A DNA stretch of 64,000 nt. Origin: Fictibacillus macauensis ZFHKF-1 (GTDB lineage Bacteria; Bacillota; Bacilli; Bacillales; Fictibacillaceae). Positions 29,254 to 39,690 of this stretch are shown here, piece after piece. Where the stretch lies: assembly GCF_000269865.1 (NCBI RefSeq), contig NZ_AKKV01000027.1:62001-126000 (forward strand). The letters run 5' to 3'. Position numbers and translations under genes: made by a program. The notes beneath the pieces were generated by a model, which ran no database searches, was not told the origin of the DNA, and saw only the letters and a list, made by a program, of their open reading frames with translations. Every line of letters starts with the position of its first letter. Positions within the stretch are counted from its first letter, which is position 1.

Positions 29254-29835
29254 ATGGCGGGAAAAAAGAAGAAAGAATCATGGGAATGGATTAAAGCACT
29301 TGTTATTGCGGTGGCGATTGCAGCTATCGTACGTGGCATTTTTTTTGCACCAATTGTTGTAAGCGGTCCTTCAATGCAACCAACATTTTTTACCGGAGAT
29401 CGCCTCGTCGTTTCAAAGCAGTCAACGCCTGACCGGTTTGACATTATTGTATTTAATCACAACGAACCGCAAGAAGATGGTTCAACGCAAGAAAAAGAAT
29501 ACATAAAGCGCGTAATTGGGTTACCTGGAGATACGGTTGAATACAAAAATGACGTGCTCTATGTGAATGGTAAAGCCTATAAAGAAACGTATTTAAATGA
29601 CTACCGTTCGAAGTATGAAAAAGAGAAAAAAGCTAACTTCACGTTAGATTTTACCCTATTTGAAGTAACGCAACCGCACGTTAAAAAAGTTCCAAAAGGT
29701 GAGCTGTTTGTGTTAGGTGACAATCGTCAAAGAAGCTCTGATAGCCGCACGTTTGGAACGATTAAACAAAGTGATATTGTCGGCAAAGCGCTCTTTAGAT
29801 TTTGGCCTTTTTCAAAAATAAGTACGATCGATTAA
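29254..29835 (+). CDS. sipS: Type I signal peptidase
   Basis: The 193-residue enzyme cleaves Sec and Tat signal peptides at the outer membrane face. One N-terminal transmembrane helix (about 13-32) precedes the catalytic Ser40 (SGPSMQPT) and Lys85 ([11 protein letters not shown]). [11 protein letters not shown] is the conserved C-terminal box. ATG 29254 has GAGG 9 bases upstream; ATG 29239 is an alternative. Bacillus genomes carry several paralogues, so the exact sip letter is not certain. Confidence 0.93.
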   Translation: MAGKKKKESWEWIKALVIAVAIAAIVRGIFFAPIVVSGPSMQPTFFTGDRLVVSKQSTPDRFDIIVFNHNEPQEDGSTQEKEYIKRVIGLPGDTVEYKNDVLYVNGKAYKETYLNDYRSKYEKEKKANFTLDFTLFEVTQPHVKKVPKGELFVLGDNRQRSSDSRTFGTIKQSDIVGKALFRFWPFSKISTID

Positions 29836-29851
29836 GACAGTAGGTGAAAGA

Positions 29852-30703
29852 ATGACAATTCAATGGTTTCCAGGTCATATGGCCAAAGCCAGACGAGAAA
29901 TAACAGAAAAATTGAAGCTTATTGATGTTGTATTTGAACTCGTCGACGCTCGTATCCCTCTCGCATCTAGAAATCCGATGATTGATGAGATAACGGCAGG
30001 CAAGCCGCGTCTTCTTCTGTTAAATAAAGCAGATATGGCGGATCCTGAAGCAACAAAACAATGGGTTCACTATTTTGAGAATAAAGGGCTTCCTGTGCTC
30101 GTGTTAAATGCGAAGACAGGGCAAGGCATTAATAAAATAGAAGCAAAAGCAAAAGAACTTGTTAAAGAAAAATTTGATAAAATGAAAGCAAAAGGAATCG
30201 TAAAGCCTCGTGCCGTACGTGCCTTAATTCTAGGGATTCCGAACGTCGGAAAGTCTACGCTTATTAATCGTCTTGCAGGAAAAAACATTGCTGTAACAGG
30301 CGATAAACCCGGCGTTACGAAAAAACAGCAATGGATTAAAGTAGGAACGTCCCTTGAACTTTTAGATACGCCAGGAATTCTTTGGCCTAAGTTCGAAGAC
30401 CAAGAGATCGGTTTAAAGTTAGCGGTAACCGGGGCTATTAAAGAAACGCTACTTGATTTTACAGAAGTGGTGCTCTATGCATTAGGGTATTTAAAAGTTC
30501 ATTATAGCGAGCGCCTATGCGAACGTTATAATTTAGCAGATATTCCTGAGGAACCGCTCGCTCTTTTTGATGAAATTGGTCGCAAGCGAGGATGCTTAAT
30601 GAGCGGCGGCTATATTGACTATGAAAAAGCAGCAGAAATTATTTTGCGGGATTTACGAGCTGAAAAGCTTGGACGATTATCATACGAGCTACCTTTACAG
30701 TAG
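29852..30703 (+). CDS. rbgA: Ribosome biogenesis GTPase RbgA (YlqF)
   Basis: The 283-residue circularly permuted GTPase is needed for late 50S assembly. N-terminal [16 protein letters not shown] is typical. Motifs come in permuted order: LLNKADMAD (G4), [12 protein letters not shown] (G1), then [10 protein letters not shown] (G3). The C-terminal RNA-binding domain follows from about residue 200. GTAGGTGAAAG precedes the start. Confidence 0.97.
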   Translation: MTIQWFPGHMAKARREITEKLKLIDVVFELVDARIPLASRNPMIDEITAGKPRLLLLNKADMADPEATKQWVHYFENKGLPVLVLNAKTGQGINKIEAKAKELVKEKFDKMKAKGIVKPRAVRALILGIPNVGKSTLINRLAGKNIAVTGDKPGVTKKQQWIKVGTSLELLDTPGILWPKFEDQEIGLKLAVTGAIKETLLDFTEVVLYALGYLKVHYSERLCERYNLADIPEEPLALFDEIGRKRGCLMSGGYIDYEKAAEIILRDLRAEKLGRLSYELPLQ

Positions 30704-30707
30704 CAGC

Positions 30708-30739
30708 AAAAAGACACGTGGAATGAGACGTGTCTTTTT
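30708..30739 (+). terminator. Terminator between rbgA and rnhB
   Basis: AAAAAGACACGT (30708-30719) pairs perfectly with ACGTGTCTTTTT (30728-30739) around an 8-base loop, 5 bases after rbgA. Confidence 0.88.
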
Positions 30740-30774
30740 AGTTCATAAGGACACTAAAGAAAAGGAAGATTTGT

Positions 30775-31554
30775 ATGAAACGAACGATTAAAGAGATTCG
30801 AGAGCAATTGCATGCTTTGCAAGGCATGACGGAAGAAATGGCGACGTTTGTGGACGCATTAAGAAGCGATGAACGTGCTGGTGTCGCTAAACTTGTTGAT
30901 CAGTTTGAAAAAGAGCAAACAAAAGCAATCGCCTTGCGCGCAAAATATAAAGAAATGACACAATTTGAGCAGGATACTCGTAACGAAGGATATACGATGA
31001 TTGCGGGTATTGATGAAGCAGGTCGAGGGCCGCTTGCAGGACCGGTAGTGGCTGCTGCTGTTATTTTACCGACTGACGTATACATACCCGGCTTAAATGA
31101 TTCAAAACAGCTCAGTGCCCAAAAACGGGCGTCTCTGTATGACATCATTCAGCAACAAGCCATCGCTATTGGCGTTGGCGTCATTTCTGCACAGACTATT
31201 GATGAAGTAAACATATACGAAGCTTCCAAGCTTGCGATGCTAGAGGCTGTACAGAAATTGGCAGTAACGCCCGATCATTTGCTCATTGATGCGATGGTAT
31301 TGCCAACAGAGATTGCACAAACAAAGATTATTAAAGGAGATGCGCGTAGCGTTAGCATTGCCGCAGCTTCTGTTATTGCTAAAGTCACACGAGATCACTA
31401 TATGGAAAAATTACACGAACAGTATCCGCACTATCAATTTCATAAAAATATGGGTTATGGTACGAAAGATCATCTAGAGGCATTACATACGTATGGAAGC
31501 ATTTCTGAACATCGACAGTCGTTTGCTCCTGTACGTCAAGGTGCGCTCGTATAA
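30775..31554 (+). CDS. rnhB: Ribonuclease HII
   Basis: The 259-residue enzyme removes ribonucleotides from DNA and RNA-DNA hybrids. An N-terminal extension of ~75 residues is normal in Bacillus. The catalytic domain opens with AGIDEAGRGPLAGPV (two acidic residues), followed by LNDSKQL and, later, LLIDAM with a further acidic residue. AAAGGAAG lies before the ATG. Confidence 0.97.
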   Translation: MKRTIKEIREQLHALQGMTEEMATFVDALRSDERAGVAKLVDQFEKEQTKAIALRAKYKEMTQFEQDTRNEGYTMIAGIDEAGRGPLAGPVVAAAVILPTDVYIPGLNDSKQLSAQKRASLYDIIQQQAIAIGVGVISAQTIDEVNIYEASKLAMLEAVQKLAVTPDHLLIDAMVLPTEIAQTKIIKGDARSVSIAAASVIAKVTRDHYMEKLHEQYPHYQFHKNMGYGTKDHLEALHTYGSISEHRQSFAPVRQGALV

Positions 31555-31606
31555 GGAGTCGTTCTTGCTTTCTTTGGAGATGCTACAAGTAAAGAGGAGG
31601 ATGACT

Positions 31607-31744
31607 ATGAATAAACAAAACAAAACAATGGAGATTGGTGAAGAATTCGGCATGTACATGCCGGTAGTTGAGCGTGATCGCCATCAAGGAAAAAACGAGC
31701 CACAAAAGCAAAAAGAAAAACAAGAAAAAGAAGCTAAATCATAA
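31607..31744 (+). CDS. Small highly charged protein of unknown function
   Basis: Forty-five codons starting MNKQNKTMEIGEEFGMYMP and ending in a lysine/glutamate/glutamine-rich tail. GAGGAGG lies about 6 bases before ATG 31607; an ATG two codons earlier (31601) touches the Shine-Dalgarno. I recognise no family. No signal peptide, membrane segment or cysteine is seen, and the tail looks disordered. It occupies the place of ylqG-ylqH of B. subtilis. A terminator follows. Confidence 0.6.
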   Translation: MNKQNKTMEIGEEFGMYMPVVERDRHQGKNEPQKQKEKQEKEAKS

Positions 31745-31754
31745 CATAGATGCT

Positions 31755-31812
31755 GGCGAATCATGGTTGAAGACGTCTGATGAGACGTTTTCAACTGTTG
31801 TTCGCCTTTTTT
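31755..31812 (+). terminator. Long hairpin terminator before sucC
   Basis: GGCGAA...GTTGAAGACGTCT pairs with AGACGTTTTCAAC...TTCGCC across a GATG loop, with a small internal mismatch zone, followed by TTTTTT. It separates the rnhB unit from sucCD. Confidence 0.85.
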
Positions 31813-31930
31813 GATTCGTAAAACAACTCCTATATTGTTAGTAAATAGAAAAATTGTTGGAGATTTAACATATAATCATTCCAATAATAGTACATATTGT
31901 TAAATTTATGGAGAAAAATACCGTTTTTTC

Positions 31931-31944
31931 TGAATGCGTTTGCA
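31931..31944 (+). promoter_or_regulatory. Catabolite-responsive element (cre) candidate upstream of sucC
   Basis: TGAATGCGTTTGCA matches the Bacillus cre consensus TGWAARCGYTWNCW at all but one position. Its centre lies about 60 bases upstream of the start point implied by the promoter at 31962-31990. CcpA is the expected binder; the effect is not known from sequence. Confidence 0.55.
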
Positions 31945-31961
31945 TTATTTCTGAAGAATGG

Positions 31962-31990
31962 TAGACAGCACCGCTTCAATTATATAAAAT
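31962..31990 (+). promoter_or_regulatory. Sigma-A promoter of sucCD
   Basis: TAGACA (31962-31967), a 17-base spacer and TAAAAT (31985-31990); each hexamer has one mismatch to the consensus. It lies about 40 bases before sucC. A TATAAT at 31871 lacks a matching -35. Confidence 0.65.
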
Positions 31991-32032
31991 GGTAACGGTA
32001 GTTTAGTTTTGAACATGATAGGAGGATGGAGA

Positions 32033-33193
32033 ATGAATATCCACGAGTATCAAGGCAAAGAGGTACTAAGAAAATACGGTGTGGCTGTTCCGAACGGTAA
32101 AGTAGCGTATTCCGTAGAAGAAGCAGTTGAAGCTGCAAAAGAATTAGGAAGCGCTGTTACTGTTGTTAAAGCTCAAATCCATGCTGGTGGTCGCGGTAAA
32201 GCCGGCGGTGTTAAAGTAGCGAAAAACCTTGACGAAGTTCGTACATATGCGAATGAAATTTTAGGTAAAGTTCTCGTAACACATCAAACAGGTCCTGAAG
32301 GTAAACAAGTTAAGCGCTTGCTTATTGAAGAAGGCTGTGACATTAAGAAAGAATATTATATCGGACTCGTTCTTGATCGTGCAACGTCAAGCGTTGTTAT
32401 GATGGGATCTGAAGAAGGTGGAACGGAAATTGAAGAGGTTGCCGAGAAGACACCTGAGAAAATTTTTAAAGAAGTAATTGATCCAGCAATCGGTCTTCAA
32501 GCGTTCCAAGCACGTCGTTTAGCATTTAACATTAACATTCCAAAAGAACTTGTTAATAAAGCAGCGAAGTTCATGATGAGCTTATACACAGCATTCGTTG
32601 AAAAAGATTGCTCTATTGCTGAAATTAACCCGCTTGTTGTTACAGGTGATGGCAATGTAATGGCTCTTGACGCGAAATTAAACTTTGATTCTAATGCTCT
32701 TTACCGTCAAAAAGATATCGTAGCATATCGTGACCTTGAAGAGGAAGATGCAAAAGAAATCGAAGCTTCTAAATATGACTTAAGCTATATTGCTCTTGAT
32801 GGCAACATCGGATGTATGGTAAATGGTGCGGGTCTTGCAATGGCAACGATGGACATCATTAAACATTACAGCGGCGATCCTGCTAACTTCCTTGATGTAG
32901 GTGGCGGTGCAACAGCTGAAAAAGTAACAGAAGCATTTAAAATCATCTTATCTGATAAAAAAGTTAAAGGGATTTTCGTTAACATTTTCGGTGGAATTAT
33001 GAAGTGTGATGTAATCGCTACCGGTGTTGTTGAAGCAACGAAACAAGTAGGACTAGACTTACCGCTTGTTGTTCGTCTTGAAGGAACAAATGTTGAGCTT
33101 GGAAAGAAAATTCTAAAAGAGTCTGGCTTAAATATCACATCTGCTGATTCTATGGCAGATGGTGCTGAAAAAATCGTAGCATTAGTAAAGTAA
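32033..33193 (+). CDS. sucC: Succinyl-CoA synthetase (ADP-forming) beta subunit
   Basis: The 386-residue ATP-grasp subunit interconverts succinyl-CoA and succinate in the TCA cycle. [16 protein letters not shown] opens it. The [12 protein letters not shown] nucleotide loop and the C-terminal [15 protein letters not shown] are intact. The start at 32033 follows GATAGGAGGATG; an in-frame ATG 8 codons upstream is rejected. sucD follows 36 bases downstream. Confidence 0.98.
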   Translation: MNIHEYQGKEVLRKYGVAVPNGKVAYSVEEAVEAAKELGSAVTVVKAQIHAGGRGKAGGVKVAKNLDEVRTYANEILGKVLVTHQTGPEGKQVKRLLIEEGCDIKKEYYIGLVLDRATSSVVMMGSEEGGTEIEEVAEKTPEKIFKEVIDPAIGLQAFQARRLAFNINIPKELVNKAAKFMMSLYTAFVEKDCSIAEINPLVVTGDGNVMALDAKLNFDSNALYRQKDIVAYRDLEEEDAKEIEASKYDLSYIALDGNIGCMVNGAGLAMATMDIIKHYSGDPANFLDVGGGATAEKVTEAFKIILSDKKVKGIFVNIFGGIMKCDVIATGVVEATKQVGLDLPLVVRLEGTNVELGKKILKESGLNITSADSMADGAEKIVALVK

Positions 33194-33229
33194 GTTCCCC
33201 GAAAATAAGAAAGAAGGGTGGAGAAATAG

Positions 33230-34144
33230 ATGAGTATTTTTATTAATAAAGACACAAAGGTCATCGTGCAAGGGATTACAGGATCAGTGGGTCTTTTCCA
33301 CACACAACAAATGCTAGAATACGGAACAAAAATCGTCGGTGGTGTAACTCCTGGTAAAGGCGGCACTGAAGTTGAAGGTGTTCCAGTATTTAATACCGTA
33401 CAAGAAGCAGTAAAAGCAACAGGTGCTAACGCATCTGTAATCTACGTGCCACCTGCTTTTGCAGCAGATTCAATCGTAGAAGCTGTAGACGCTGAGCTGG
33501 ATCTTGCGATTTGTATTACGGAAGGCATTCCTGTAATGGATATGGTAAATGTACGACGCTATATGCAAGGCAAGAAAACACGTCTTGTTGGACCAAACTG
33601 TCCAGGTGTGATTACGCCGGAAGAATGTAAAATTGGTATTATGCCTGGTTACATTCATACGAAAGGTCATGTTGGGGTTGTTTCTCGTTCAGGAACATTA
33701 ACGTATGAAGCTGTTCACCAATTAACAGAGCGTGGCATTGGCCAATCTACTGCTGTTGGAATCGGTGGCGACCCAGTAAACGGAACCGACTTCATTGATG
33801 TATTAAAAGCCTTCAATGAAGATGAAGATACGTATGCTGTCATCATGATCGGAGAAATCGGTGGTACAGCTGAAGAAGAAGCGGCTGAATGGGTAAAAGC
33901 AAACATGACTAAACCTGTTGTCGGCTTCATCGGTGGTCAAACAGCACCTCCAGGAAAACGTATGGGCCATGCTGGTGCCATTATTTCTGGTGGGAAAGGT
34001 ACTGCTGCTGAAAAGATTAAAACAATGGAAGCATGCGGTATTAAAGTAGCTGAAACTCCTTCTGTAATGGGTGAAACACTTGTTTCCGTTTTAACAGAAA
34101 AAGGGTTACTTGATTCTTGTAAAACACATAAAGCAAACGTATAA
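33230..34144 (+). CDS. sucD: Succinyl-CoA synthetase alpha subunit
   Basis: The 304-residue CoA-binding subunit has an N-terminal Rossmann domain ([19 protein letters not shown]) and the phosphohistidine in [14 protein letters not shown] (about residue 246). A Shine-Dalgarno AGGGTGGAG is present. A terminator follows directly. Confidence 0.98.
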   Translation: MSIFINKDTKVIVQGITGSVGLFHTQQMLEYGTKIVGGVTPGKGGTEVEGVPVFNTVQEAVKATGANASVIYVPPAFAADSIVEAVDAELDLAICITEGIPVMDMVNVRRYMQGKKTRLVGPNCPGVITPEECKIGIMPGYIHTKGHVGVVSRSGTLTYEAVHQLTERGIGQSTAVGIGGDPVNGTDFIDVLKAFNEDEDTYAVIMIGEIGGTAEEEAAEWVKANMTKPVVGFIGGQTAPPGKRMGHAGAIISGGKGTAAEKIKTMEACGIKVAETPSVMGETLVSVLTEKGLLDSCKTHKANV

Positions 34145-34149
34145 ACTAC

Positions 34150-34180
34150 AAAAGCTCCCGTTTTTTAGGGAGCTTTTTTT
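34150..34180 (+). terminator. Rho-independent terminator of sucCD
   Basis: AAAAGCTCCC (34150-34159) and GGGAGCTTTT (34168-34177) form a 10-bp stem followed by further Ts, 6 bases after sucD. Confidence 0.9.
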
Positions 34181-34308
34181 AAGGTTGCTCTTTTTTTATG
34201 CCGACAAGCAGGAAGACGGAACGTTCTCATCGAAATGAGCCATTTAAGTCTTTTATTCTATGAGAGAAAAAGAAGCGTAGCCTTTACTTTTCTTTATGGG
34301 AGGATTAT

Positions 34309-35199
34309 ATGGATAGGGAACGTCTCATTTTGTTGCATCATTGTCGGGGCGTAACTTGGAAAGTGTTGAATCATTTCGTAGCGCTAGGGTCATTAGAAAC
34401 CGTTTTTCAGTTAACCTCGACGGACGTGATGGAGCTTACGGGAATGAAGCGTGAAACGAGCGATGCGTTTATACACGATCGTGACCGTTTATGTAGTAAA
34501 GAGATTCAGCATTTTTATCATAAGCATGATATTCATATACATACGATGACAGACGAGAAGTATCCACCCCTTTTAAAACAAATTTATGATCCACCATGGG
34601 TGCTCTACACGAAAGGAAATCAAGAAGTATTAAACAACCCAAATACCCTTGGAGTAGTTGGAACGAGGCACCCAACGCGCGAAGGACAATTGAGTCTTCA
34701 GCGTGTGGTAACACCGCTTATTAACGACGGATGGGTCATTGTAAGTGGGTTAGCCATTGGTATGGACACACAAGCCCATGAATTGACAGTACGTAATGAT
34801 GGCAGTACGATGGCAGTACTTGGTTCTGGTTTAGGATGCGTGTATCCGAAACAAAATGAAGCGCTCGCTTTACGCATTACCCACAAAGGTGTGTTAGTGA
34901 CAGAATATCCGTATTTAGTACAACCGCAAAAGTGGCATTTTCCACAGCGAAATCGAATCATTAGTGGACTATCAAGAGGCGTGCTTGTGACGGAAGCCAA
35001 AGAAAAAAGTGGCTCATTAATTACTGCTGATCAAGCGATGGAGCAAGGACGAGACGTGTTTGCCTTACCAGGGTCGCTTTTAAATGAGTATGCTCACGGA
35101 ACAAATCGGTTGATCCAAGAAGGGGCGAAGCTTGTATTAGGTGCTCAAGATATTCTTGATGAATTAACTGTGAAAGATTGGGCGAAAATGGAGTATTAA
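34309..35199 (+). CDS. dprA: DNA-processing protein DprA (Smf)
   Basis: The 296-residue protein protects incoming single-stranded DNA and loads RecA during transformation; it is widespread even in non-competent species. The extended Rossmann fold shows VVGTRHPTREGQ, SGLAIGMDTQAHE and VLGSGLGCVYPKQN (about 110-200). An N-terminal HhH-like segment (ELTGMKRETSDAF) is present. GGGAGGA precedes the ATG. It is followed by topA, as in B. subtilis. Confidence 0.95.
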   Translation: MDRERLILLHHCRGVTWKVLNHFVALGSLETVFQLTSTDVMELTGMKRETSDAFIHDRDRLCSKEIQHFYHKHDIHIHTMTDEKYPPLLKQIYDPPWVLYTKGNQEVLNNPNTLGVVGTRHPTREGQLSLQRVVTPLINDGWVIVSGLAIGMDTQAHELTVRNDGSTMAVLGSGLGCVYPKQNEALALRITHKGVLVTEYPYLVQPQKWHFPQRNRIISGLSRGVLVTEAKEKSGSLITADQAMEQGRDVFALPGSLLNEYAHGTNRLIQEGAKLVLGAQDILDELTVKDWAKMEY

Positions 35200-35233
35200 T
35201 AGAACAAATTTTTCAAAGAACGATGAAAACGGT

Positions 35234-35262
35234 TTGACAAACGTTCCTAGTCTATTTAATAA
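35234..35262 (+). promoter_or_regulatory. Sigma-A promoter of topA
   Basis: Consensus TTGACA (35234-35239), a 17-base spacer and TAATAA (35257-35262), or AATAAT with 18, about 45 bases before topA. Confidence 0.75.
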
Positions 35263-35304
35263 TAGGGAAGATTTGATTAACCCTTAAAGGGGGATAAACG
35301 AAAA

Positions 35305-37380
35305 ATGGAAGAATACCTAGTAATTGTTGAATCTCCCGCGAAAGCAAAGACGATTGAAAAGTATTTAGGAAAAAAATACGTCGTTAAAGCGTCTATGGGG
35401 CACGTAAGAGATTTACCTCGTAGCCAAATGGGAGTAGAAATTGAAGATAATTTTCAACCGAAATATATAACGATTCGCGGAAAAGGACCAGTGTTAAAAG
35501 AATTAAAGACCGCTGCAAAAAAAGCAAAAAAGATTTTTCTCGCATCTGACCCCGATCGTGAAGGAGAAGCCATTGCGTGGCACTTAGCGCATAGCCTAGA
35601 TATCGATCTAACATCAGACTGTCGTGTAGTCTTTAACGAAATTACAAAAAATGCGATTAAAGATTCTTTTAAACGTCCTCGTAAAATTAATATGGATTTA
35701 GTAGATGCCCAACAAGCGCGCCGGATTCTTGATCGTCTCGTTGGGTATAAAATAAGCCCATTGTTATGGAAAAAAGTTAAAAAAGGCTTAAGTGCAGGCC
35801 GTGTTCAAACTGTCGCACTTCGTTTGATTGTGGAACGTGAAAAAGAAATTAAACAATTTGTTCCCGAAGAGTATTGGAAAATTAAAGCGGCATTTACGTA
35901 TGGAAAAGAAGCTTTTGAAGCTCATTTTTACGGAGTGGATGGCAAAAAACGTGAGCTTTCTAATGAACAAGATGTAAAAGACGTTCTGCAGAAACTAAAG
36001 GGAACGGCATTTACGATTCAATCGGTACAAAAGAAAGAGCGAAAACGTAATCCAGCACCTCCGTTTATTACATCGTCCCTTCAACAAGAAGCAGCACGCA
36101 AGCTCAATTTCCGAGCGAAGAAAACAATGATGCTCGCACAGCAACTGTATGAAGGAATCGATCTTGGTAAAGAAGGTACGGTAGGTTTAATTACGTACAT
36201 GAGAACAGATTCAACACGTATTTCCGATGTAGCGAAGGAAGAAGCGAAGTCGTTTATTACGGCGGAGTATGGTGAAGCCTTCGTAAATACAACACCACGT
36301 CCGGAAAAGAAACAAGGAAAAAATGCGCAAGATGCACATGAAGCCATTCGTCCTTCCTCAGCATCTAAGCATCCAAAAGAGTTAAAAGAATTTTTAAGTC
36401 GTGACCAGTTGCGATTATATCGCTTAATTTGGGAACGATTCATTGCCAGTCAAATGGCACCAGCTGTTCTTGATACGATGACGGTCGATTTAAATAACGA
36501 AGGTGTACTATTCCGAGCGAACGGTTCAAAAGTGAAATTTCCAGGATTCATGAAAGTGTATATTGAAGGAAATGATGACGGCAAAAAAGATGAAGATCGT
36601 CTATTGCCAGATTTAGAAGAAGGAAAAACTGCCGTTTATGAAGAGATGGAGCCTACGCAACACTTTACGCAACCACCTCCTCGTTATAGCGAAGCTCGTC
36701 TCGTTAAGTCGATGGAAGAGCTTGGCATTGGTCGTCCTTCTACGTATGCACCGACGCTTGATACGATTCAAAAGCGTGGCTATGTTATGTTGGATGATAA
36801 AAAATTCCAACCGACAGAACTCGGTGAAGTTGTTCTTGAATTAACACTTGAATTTTTCTCAGAAGTATTCAATGTTGAATTTACTGCTCAAATGGAAACG
36901 GATTTAGATGAAATTGAAGATGGCGATAAGCAATGGAATGACGTCATTGATGAGTTTTATCAATCTTTTGAAAAACAACTCGTTGTTGCAGAAGAAGAGA
37001 TGAAGGAAGTAGAAATTAAAGATGAACCAGCTGGTGAGCAGTGCGAGCTGTGCGGCCATGAAATGGTTTATAAAATGGGACGTTATGGCAAGTTTATGGC
37101 ATGCTCTAATTTCCCAGAGTGCCGCAACACGAAACCTATTGTAAAAGATACAGGTGTAGAGTGTCCGGAATGTCACGAAGGAACCATCGTAGAGCGGAAA
37201 AGTAAGAAAAAACGAATTTTTTACGGTTGTAGCCGTTATCCAGAGTGTGAATTTGTTTCTTGGGATAAGCCGGTTGGCAGAATTTGTCCGAAGTGCGGAA
37301 AAATACTCGTTGAGAAAAAGACAAAAAAAGGCAAAGTTGTACAGTGTATTTCATGTGACTACGCTGAGGAGCAAGCATAA
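35305..37380 (+). CDS. topA: DNA topoisomerase I
   Basis: The 691-residue type IA enzyme relaxes negative supercoils. An N-terminal Toprim domain ([17 protein letters not shown] and [12 protein letters not shown]) is followed by the catalytic tyrosine in [11 protein letters not shown] (about residue 300). Three C-terminal four-cysteine zinc ribbons (about 580-690, e.g. [21 protein letters not shown]) bind DNA. Length equals the B. subtilis enzyme. AAAGGGGGA precedes the start. Confidence 0.98.
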   Translation: MEEYLVIVESPAKAKTIEKYLGKKYVVKASMGHVRDLPRSQMGVEIEDNFQPKYITIRGKGPVLKELKTAAKKAKKIFLASDPDREGEAIAWHLAHSLDIDLTSDCRVVFNEITKNAIKDSFKRPRKINMDLVDAQQARRILDRLVGYKISPLLWKKVKKGLSAGRVQTVALRLIVEREKEIKQFVPEEYWKIKAAFTYGKEAFEAHFYGVDGKKRELSNEQDVKDVLQKLKGTAFTIQSVQKKERKRNPAPPFITSSLQQEAARKLNFRAKKTMMLAQQLYEGIDLGKEGTVGLITYMRTDSTRISDVAKEEAKSFITAEYGEAFVNTTPRPEKKQGKNAQDAHEAIRPSSASKHPKELKEFLSRDQLRLYRLIWERFIASQMAPAVLDTMTVDLNNEGVLFRANGSKVKFPGFMKVYIEGNDDGKKDEDRLLPDLEEGKTAVYEEMEPTQHFTQPPPRYSEARLVKSMEELGIGRPSTYAPTLDTIQKRGYVMLDDKKFQPTELGEVVLELTLEFFSEVFNVEFTAQMETDLDEIEDGDKQWNDVIDEFYQSFEKQLVVAEEEMKEVEIKDEPAGEQCELCGHEMVYKMGRYGKFMACSNFPECRNTKPIVKDTGVECPECHEGTIVERKSKKKRIFYGCSRYPECEFVSWDKPVGRICPKCGKILVEKKTKKGKVVQCISCDYAEEQA

Positions 37381-37397
37381 AGGAGAAATAAAGCATA

Positions 37398-38702
37398 ATG
37401 AGTGATTTTGTAACGGTTATTGGTGCCGGGCTCGCTGGAAGTGAAGCGGCTTGGCAAATTGCCAATTCAGGAGTAAACGTTCATTTGTATGAAATGCGTC
37501 CGAAAAAGCAAACGCCAGCGCATCATACGGATAAATTTGCAGAACTTGTTTGCAGTAACTCTCTGCGATCTAACACATTAACAAATGCGGTTGGTGTACT
37601 AAAAGAAGAGATGCGCCATTTGAATTCTGTCATTATCGCATCGGCCGATGATTGCGCCGTTCCAGCTGGTGGGGCGTTGGCAGTTGATCGACATGAGTTT
37701 GCAAGTCTCGTAACAGAGCGAGTAAAGAATCATCCCAATATCACCGTATTTGAAGAAGAGATGACAGAACTTCCTGAAGGGCCTACTGTTATTGCAACAG
37801 GACCGCTTACTTCAGAAGGATTGTCAGCATCACTACGCGCGTTAACTTCCGAAGATTATTTATACTTTTATGATGCAGCAGCACCCATTATTGATGTAGA
37901 AAGCATTAATATGGATAAAGTATATTTAAAATCACGGTATGACAAAGGTGAGGCTGCTTACTTAAATTGTCCGATGACCGAAGAAGAGTTTACAACATTT
38001 TATGAAGCGTTAATCGCTGCTGAAACGGTACCGCTTAAAGAATTTGAAAAAGAAATTTTCTTTGAAGGGTGCATGCCGATTGAAGTAATGGCCTCACGCG
38101 GCAAAAAAACGATGTTATTTGGTCCGTTAAAGCCAGTTGGTTTAGAAGATCCAAAGACAGGAAAACAACCGTATGCGGTCGTTCAACTTCGTCAAGATAA
38201 TAGTGCAGGAACACTGTATAATATAGTAGGTTTTCAAACGCACTTAAAATGGGGACCACAAAAAGAAGTGCTACAGCTCATCCCGGGTCTTGAAAATGCT
38301 GAGATTGTGCGCTATGGTGTTATGCATCGCAATACGTTCATTAACTCTCCAAAACTATTAAAAGAAACGTATCAATTCAAAGAGCGAGAAAACTTGTTTT
38401 TTGCAGGGCAAATGACGGGCGTCGAAGGGTACGTTGAAAGTGCTGCTTCAGGTTTGATTGCTGGTTTAAATGCGGCTCGTTTTGTTAAAGGTGAAGAGCT
38501 TTTGAGCTTTCCAGAAGAAACGTCAATTGGAAGCATGGCACGCTATATTACGACAGCAAACGCAAAGAATTTCCAACCAATGAATGCTAATTTTGGTTTG
38601 TTACCAGCGCTTGAAACACGCATTCGTAATAAAAAAGAGCGCTATGAAGCGTTAGCGAATCGAGCGTTAGAAACAATTCAGAATTTTATAACAAAATTGT
38701 GA
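37398..38702 (+). CDS. trmFO: Methylenetetrahydrofolate-tRNA-(uracil-54-C5)-methyltransferase
   Basis: The 434-residue FAD- and folate-dependent enzyme makes ribothymidine at tRNA position 54. The N-terminal FAD loop [16 protein letters not shown], the CSNSLRSN motif with catalytic Cys, and [18 protein letters not shown] near the C-terminus are present. It lies 17 bases after topA behind AAAGGAGAAA. A short hairpin separates it from xerC. Confidence 0.97.
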   Translation: MSDFVTVIGAGLAGSEAAWQIANSGVNVHLYEMRPKKQTPAHHTDKFAELVCSNSLRSNTLTNAVGVLKEEMRHLNSVIIASADDCAVPAGGALAVDRHEFASLVTERVKNHPNITVFEEEMTELPEGPTVIATGPLTSEGLSASLRALTSEDYLYFYDAAAPIIDVESINMDKVYLKSRYDKGEAAYLNCPMTEEEFTTFYEALIAAETVPLKEFEKEIFFEGCMPIEVMASRGKKTMLFGPLKPVGLEDPKTGKQPYAVVQLRQDNSAGTLYNIVGFQTHLKWGPQKEVLQLIPGLENAEIVRYGVMHRNTFINSPKLLKETYQFKERENLFFAGQMTGVEGYVESAASGLIAGLNAARFVKGEELLSFPEETSIGSMARYITTANAKNFQPMNANFGLLPALETRIRNKKERYEALANRALETIQNFITKL

Positions 38703-38716
38703 AATAACTTGTCATT

Positions 38717-38748
38717 GCCCCTAATCTATGTTACGATTTAGGGGCTTT
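38717..38748 (+). terminator. Hairpin between trmFO and xerC, weak terminator
   Basis: GCCCCTAATC (38717-38726) pairs with GATTTAGGGGC (38735-38745), allowing one bulge, followed by only TTTGT. The xerC Shine-Dalgarno follows at once, so it may be an attenuator rather than a full stop. Confidence 0.5.
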
Positions 38749-38762
38749 GTGAGGTGTATTCT

Positions 38763-39665
38763 GTGGAAAGTAATGACCGTTTACTTAAGATGTTTATCGA
38801 GTATTTGCAAATCGAGAAAAACAGCTCGCACTATACAACGGGAAATTACGAACAAGCGATTTCTCATTTCAGAACGTTTATGAAACAGCAGGCAATCGAC
38901 AGATTCGCTGCTGTTTCTTATCTTTTGGTTAGACGTTATTTAACGACCCTTCATGATGCTGGGTATTCGCGAAAAACAGTTGCCAAGAAAATTTCAGCGC
39001 TGCGCAGTTTCTATCGTTTTTTAAACAGAGAACAAGTAATGGATCATAATCCATTTGCTACGGTGTCTCTGCCGAAAAAAGGAGTAAGTCTTCCTCATTT
39101 TTTATACGAAGAGGAGCTCAGTCTTCTCTTTGATGTGAGTGACATCTCAACTCCGTTGGGCCAACGGAATCAAGCGATTCTAGAATTGTTGTATGCAACG
39201 GGAATTCGAGTCAGTGAATGTTGTGGGATGAATATGGAAGATGTTGACTTCTTTATTGAAACCGTCCTCGTTCGAGGAAAAGGAAGAAAAGAAAGATATG
39301 TCCCCATCGGTAGTTATGGGCTAGAAGCATTAGAGCGTTATATTGCAAACGGCAGAAAAGAGCTGCTCTGTAAGGCGAAGCAACCAACGAAAGCGTTGTT
39401 TCTTAATCATCGCGGTGGCAGACTAACTGATCGCTCTGTGCGCAATATTTTAAACCGTCTAATTGAACAGACGACATTAACCATACATATAAGCCCACAC
39501 GTTCTCCGCCATACATTTGCGACTCATTTGCTAAATGAAGGCGCAGATTTACGCGCAGTACAGGAGCTACTTGGGCACTCTCATCTTTCCTCCACGGGCA
39601 TTTATACGCATGTGACGAAAGAGCACCTGAAAAAAATTTATACTAACACGCATCCGCGTGCATAA
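38763..39665 (+). CDS. xerC: Tyrosine recombinase XerC (CodV)
   Basis: The 300-residue site-specific recombinase resolves chromosome dimers at dif with XerD. A SAM-like N-terminal domain (about 1-90) precedes the catalytic domain. Active-site residues are visible: Arg in ATGIRVSECC, HVLRH (His and Arg), His in LGHSHLSSTG and the Tyr nucleophile in IYTHV. I chose GTG 38763, six bases after GAGGTG; an in-frame GTG at 38754 overlaps that Shine-Dalgarno. It heads the xerC-hslV-hslU-codY operon. Confidence 0.95.
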   Translation: MESNDRLLKMFIEYLQIEKNSSHYTTGNYEQAISHFRTFMKQQAIDRFAAVSYLLVRRYLTTLHDAGYSRKTVAKKISALRSFYRFLNREQVMDHNPFATVSLPKKGVSLPHFLYEEELSLLFDVSDISTPLGQRNQAILELLYATGIRVSECCGMNMEDVDFFIETVLVRGKGRKERYVPIGSYGLEALERYIANGRKELLCKAKQPTKALFLNHRGGRLTDRSVRNILNRLIEQTTLTIHISPHVLRHTFATHLLNEGADLRAVQELLGHSHLSSTGIYTHVTKEHLKKIYTNTHPRA

Positions 39666-39690
39666 ATGAGAGTAAGGAGGGATTTTCAAA

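Noticed and set aside
32866-33366. 166-codon minus-strand frame across sucC-sucD
   Set aside because: Antisense shadow spanning two well-supported genes; no recognisable protein features.
34181-34308. LexA box upstream of dprA
   Set aside because: GAACGTTC near 34218 lacks the 4-base spacer of the Bacillus LexA site (CGAAC-N4-GTTCG).
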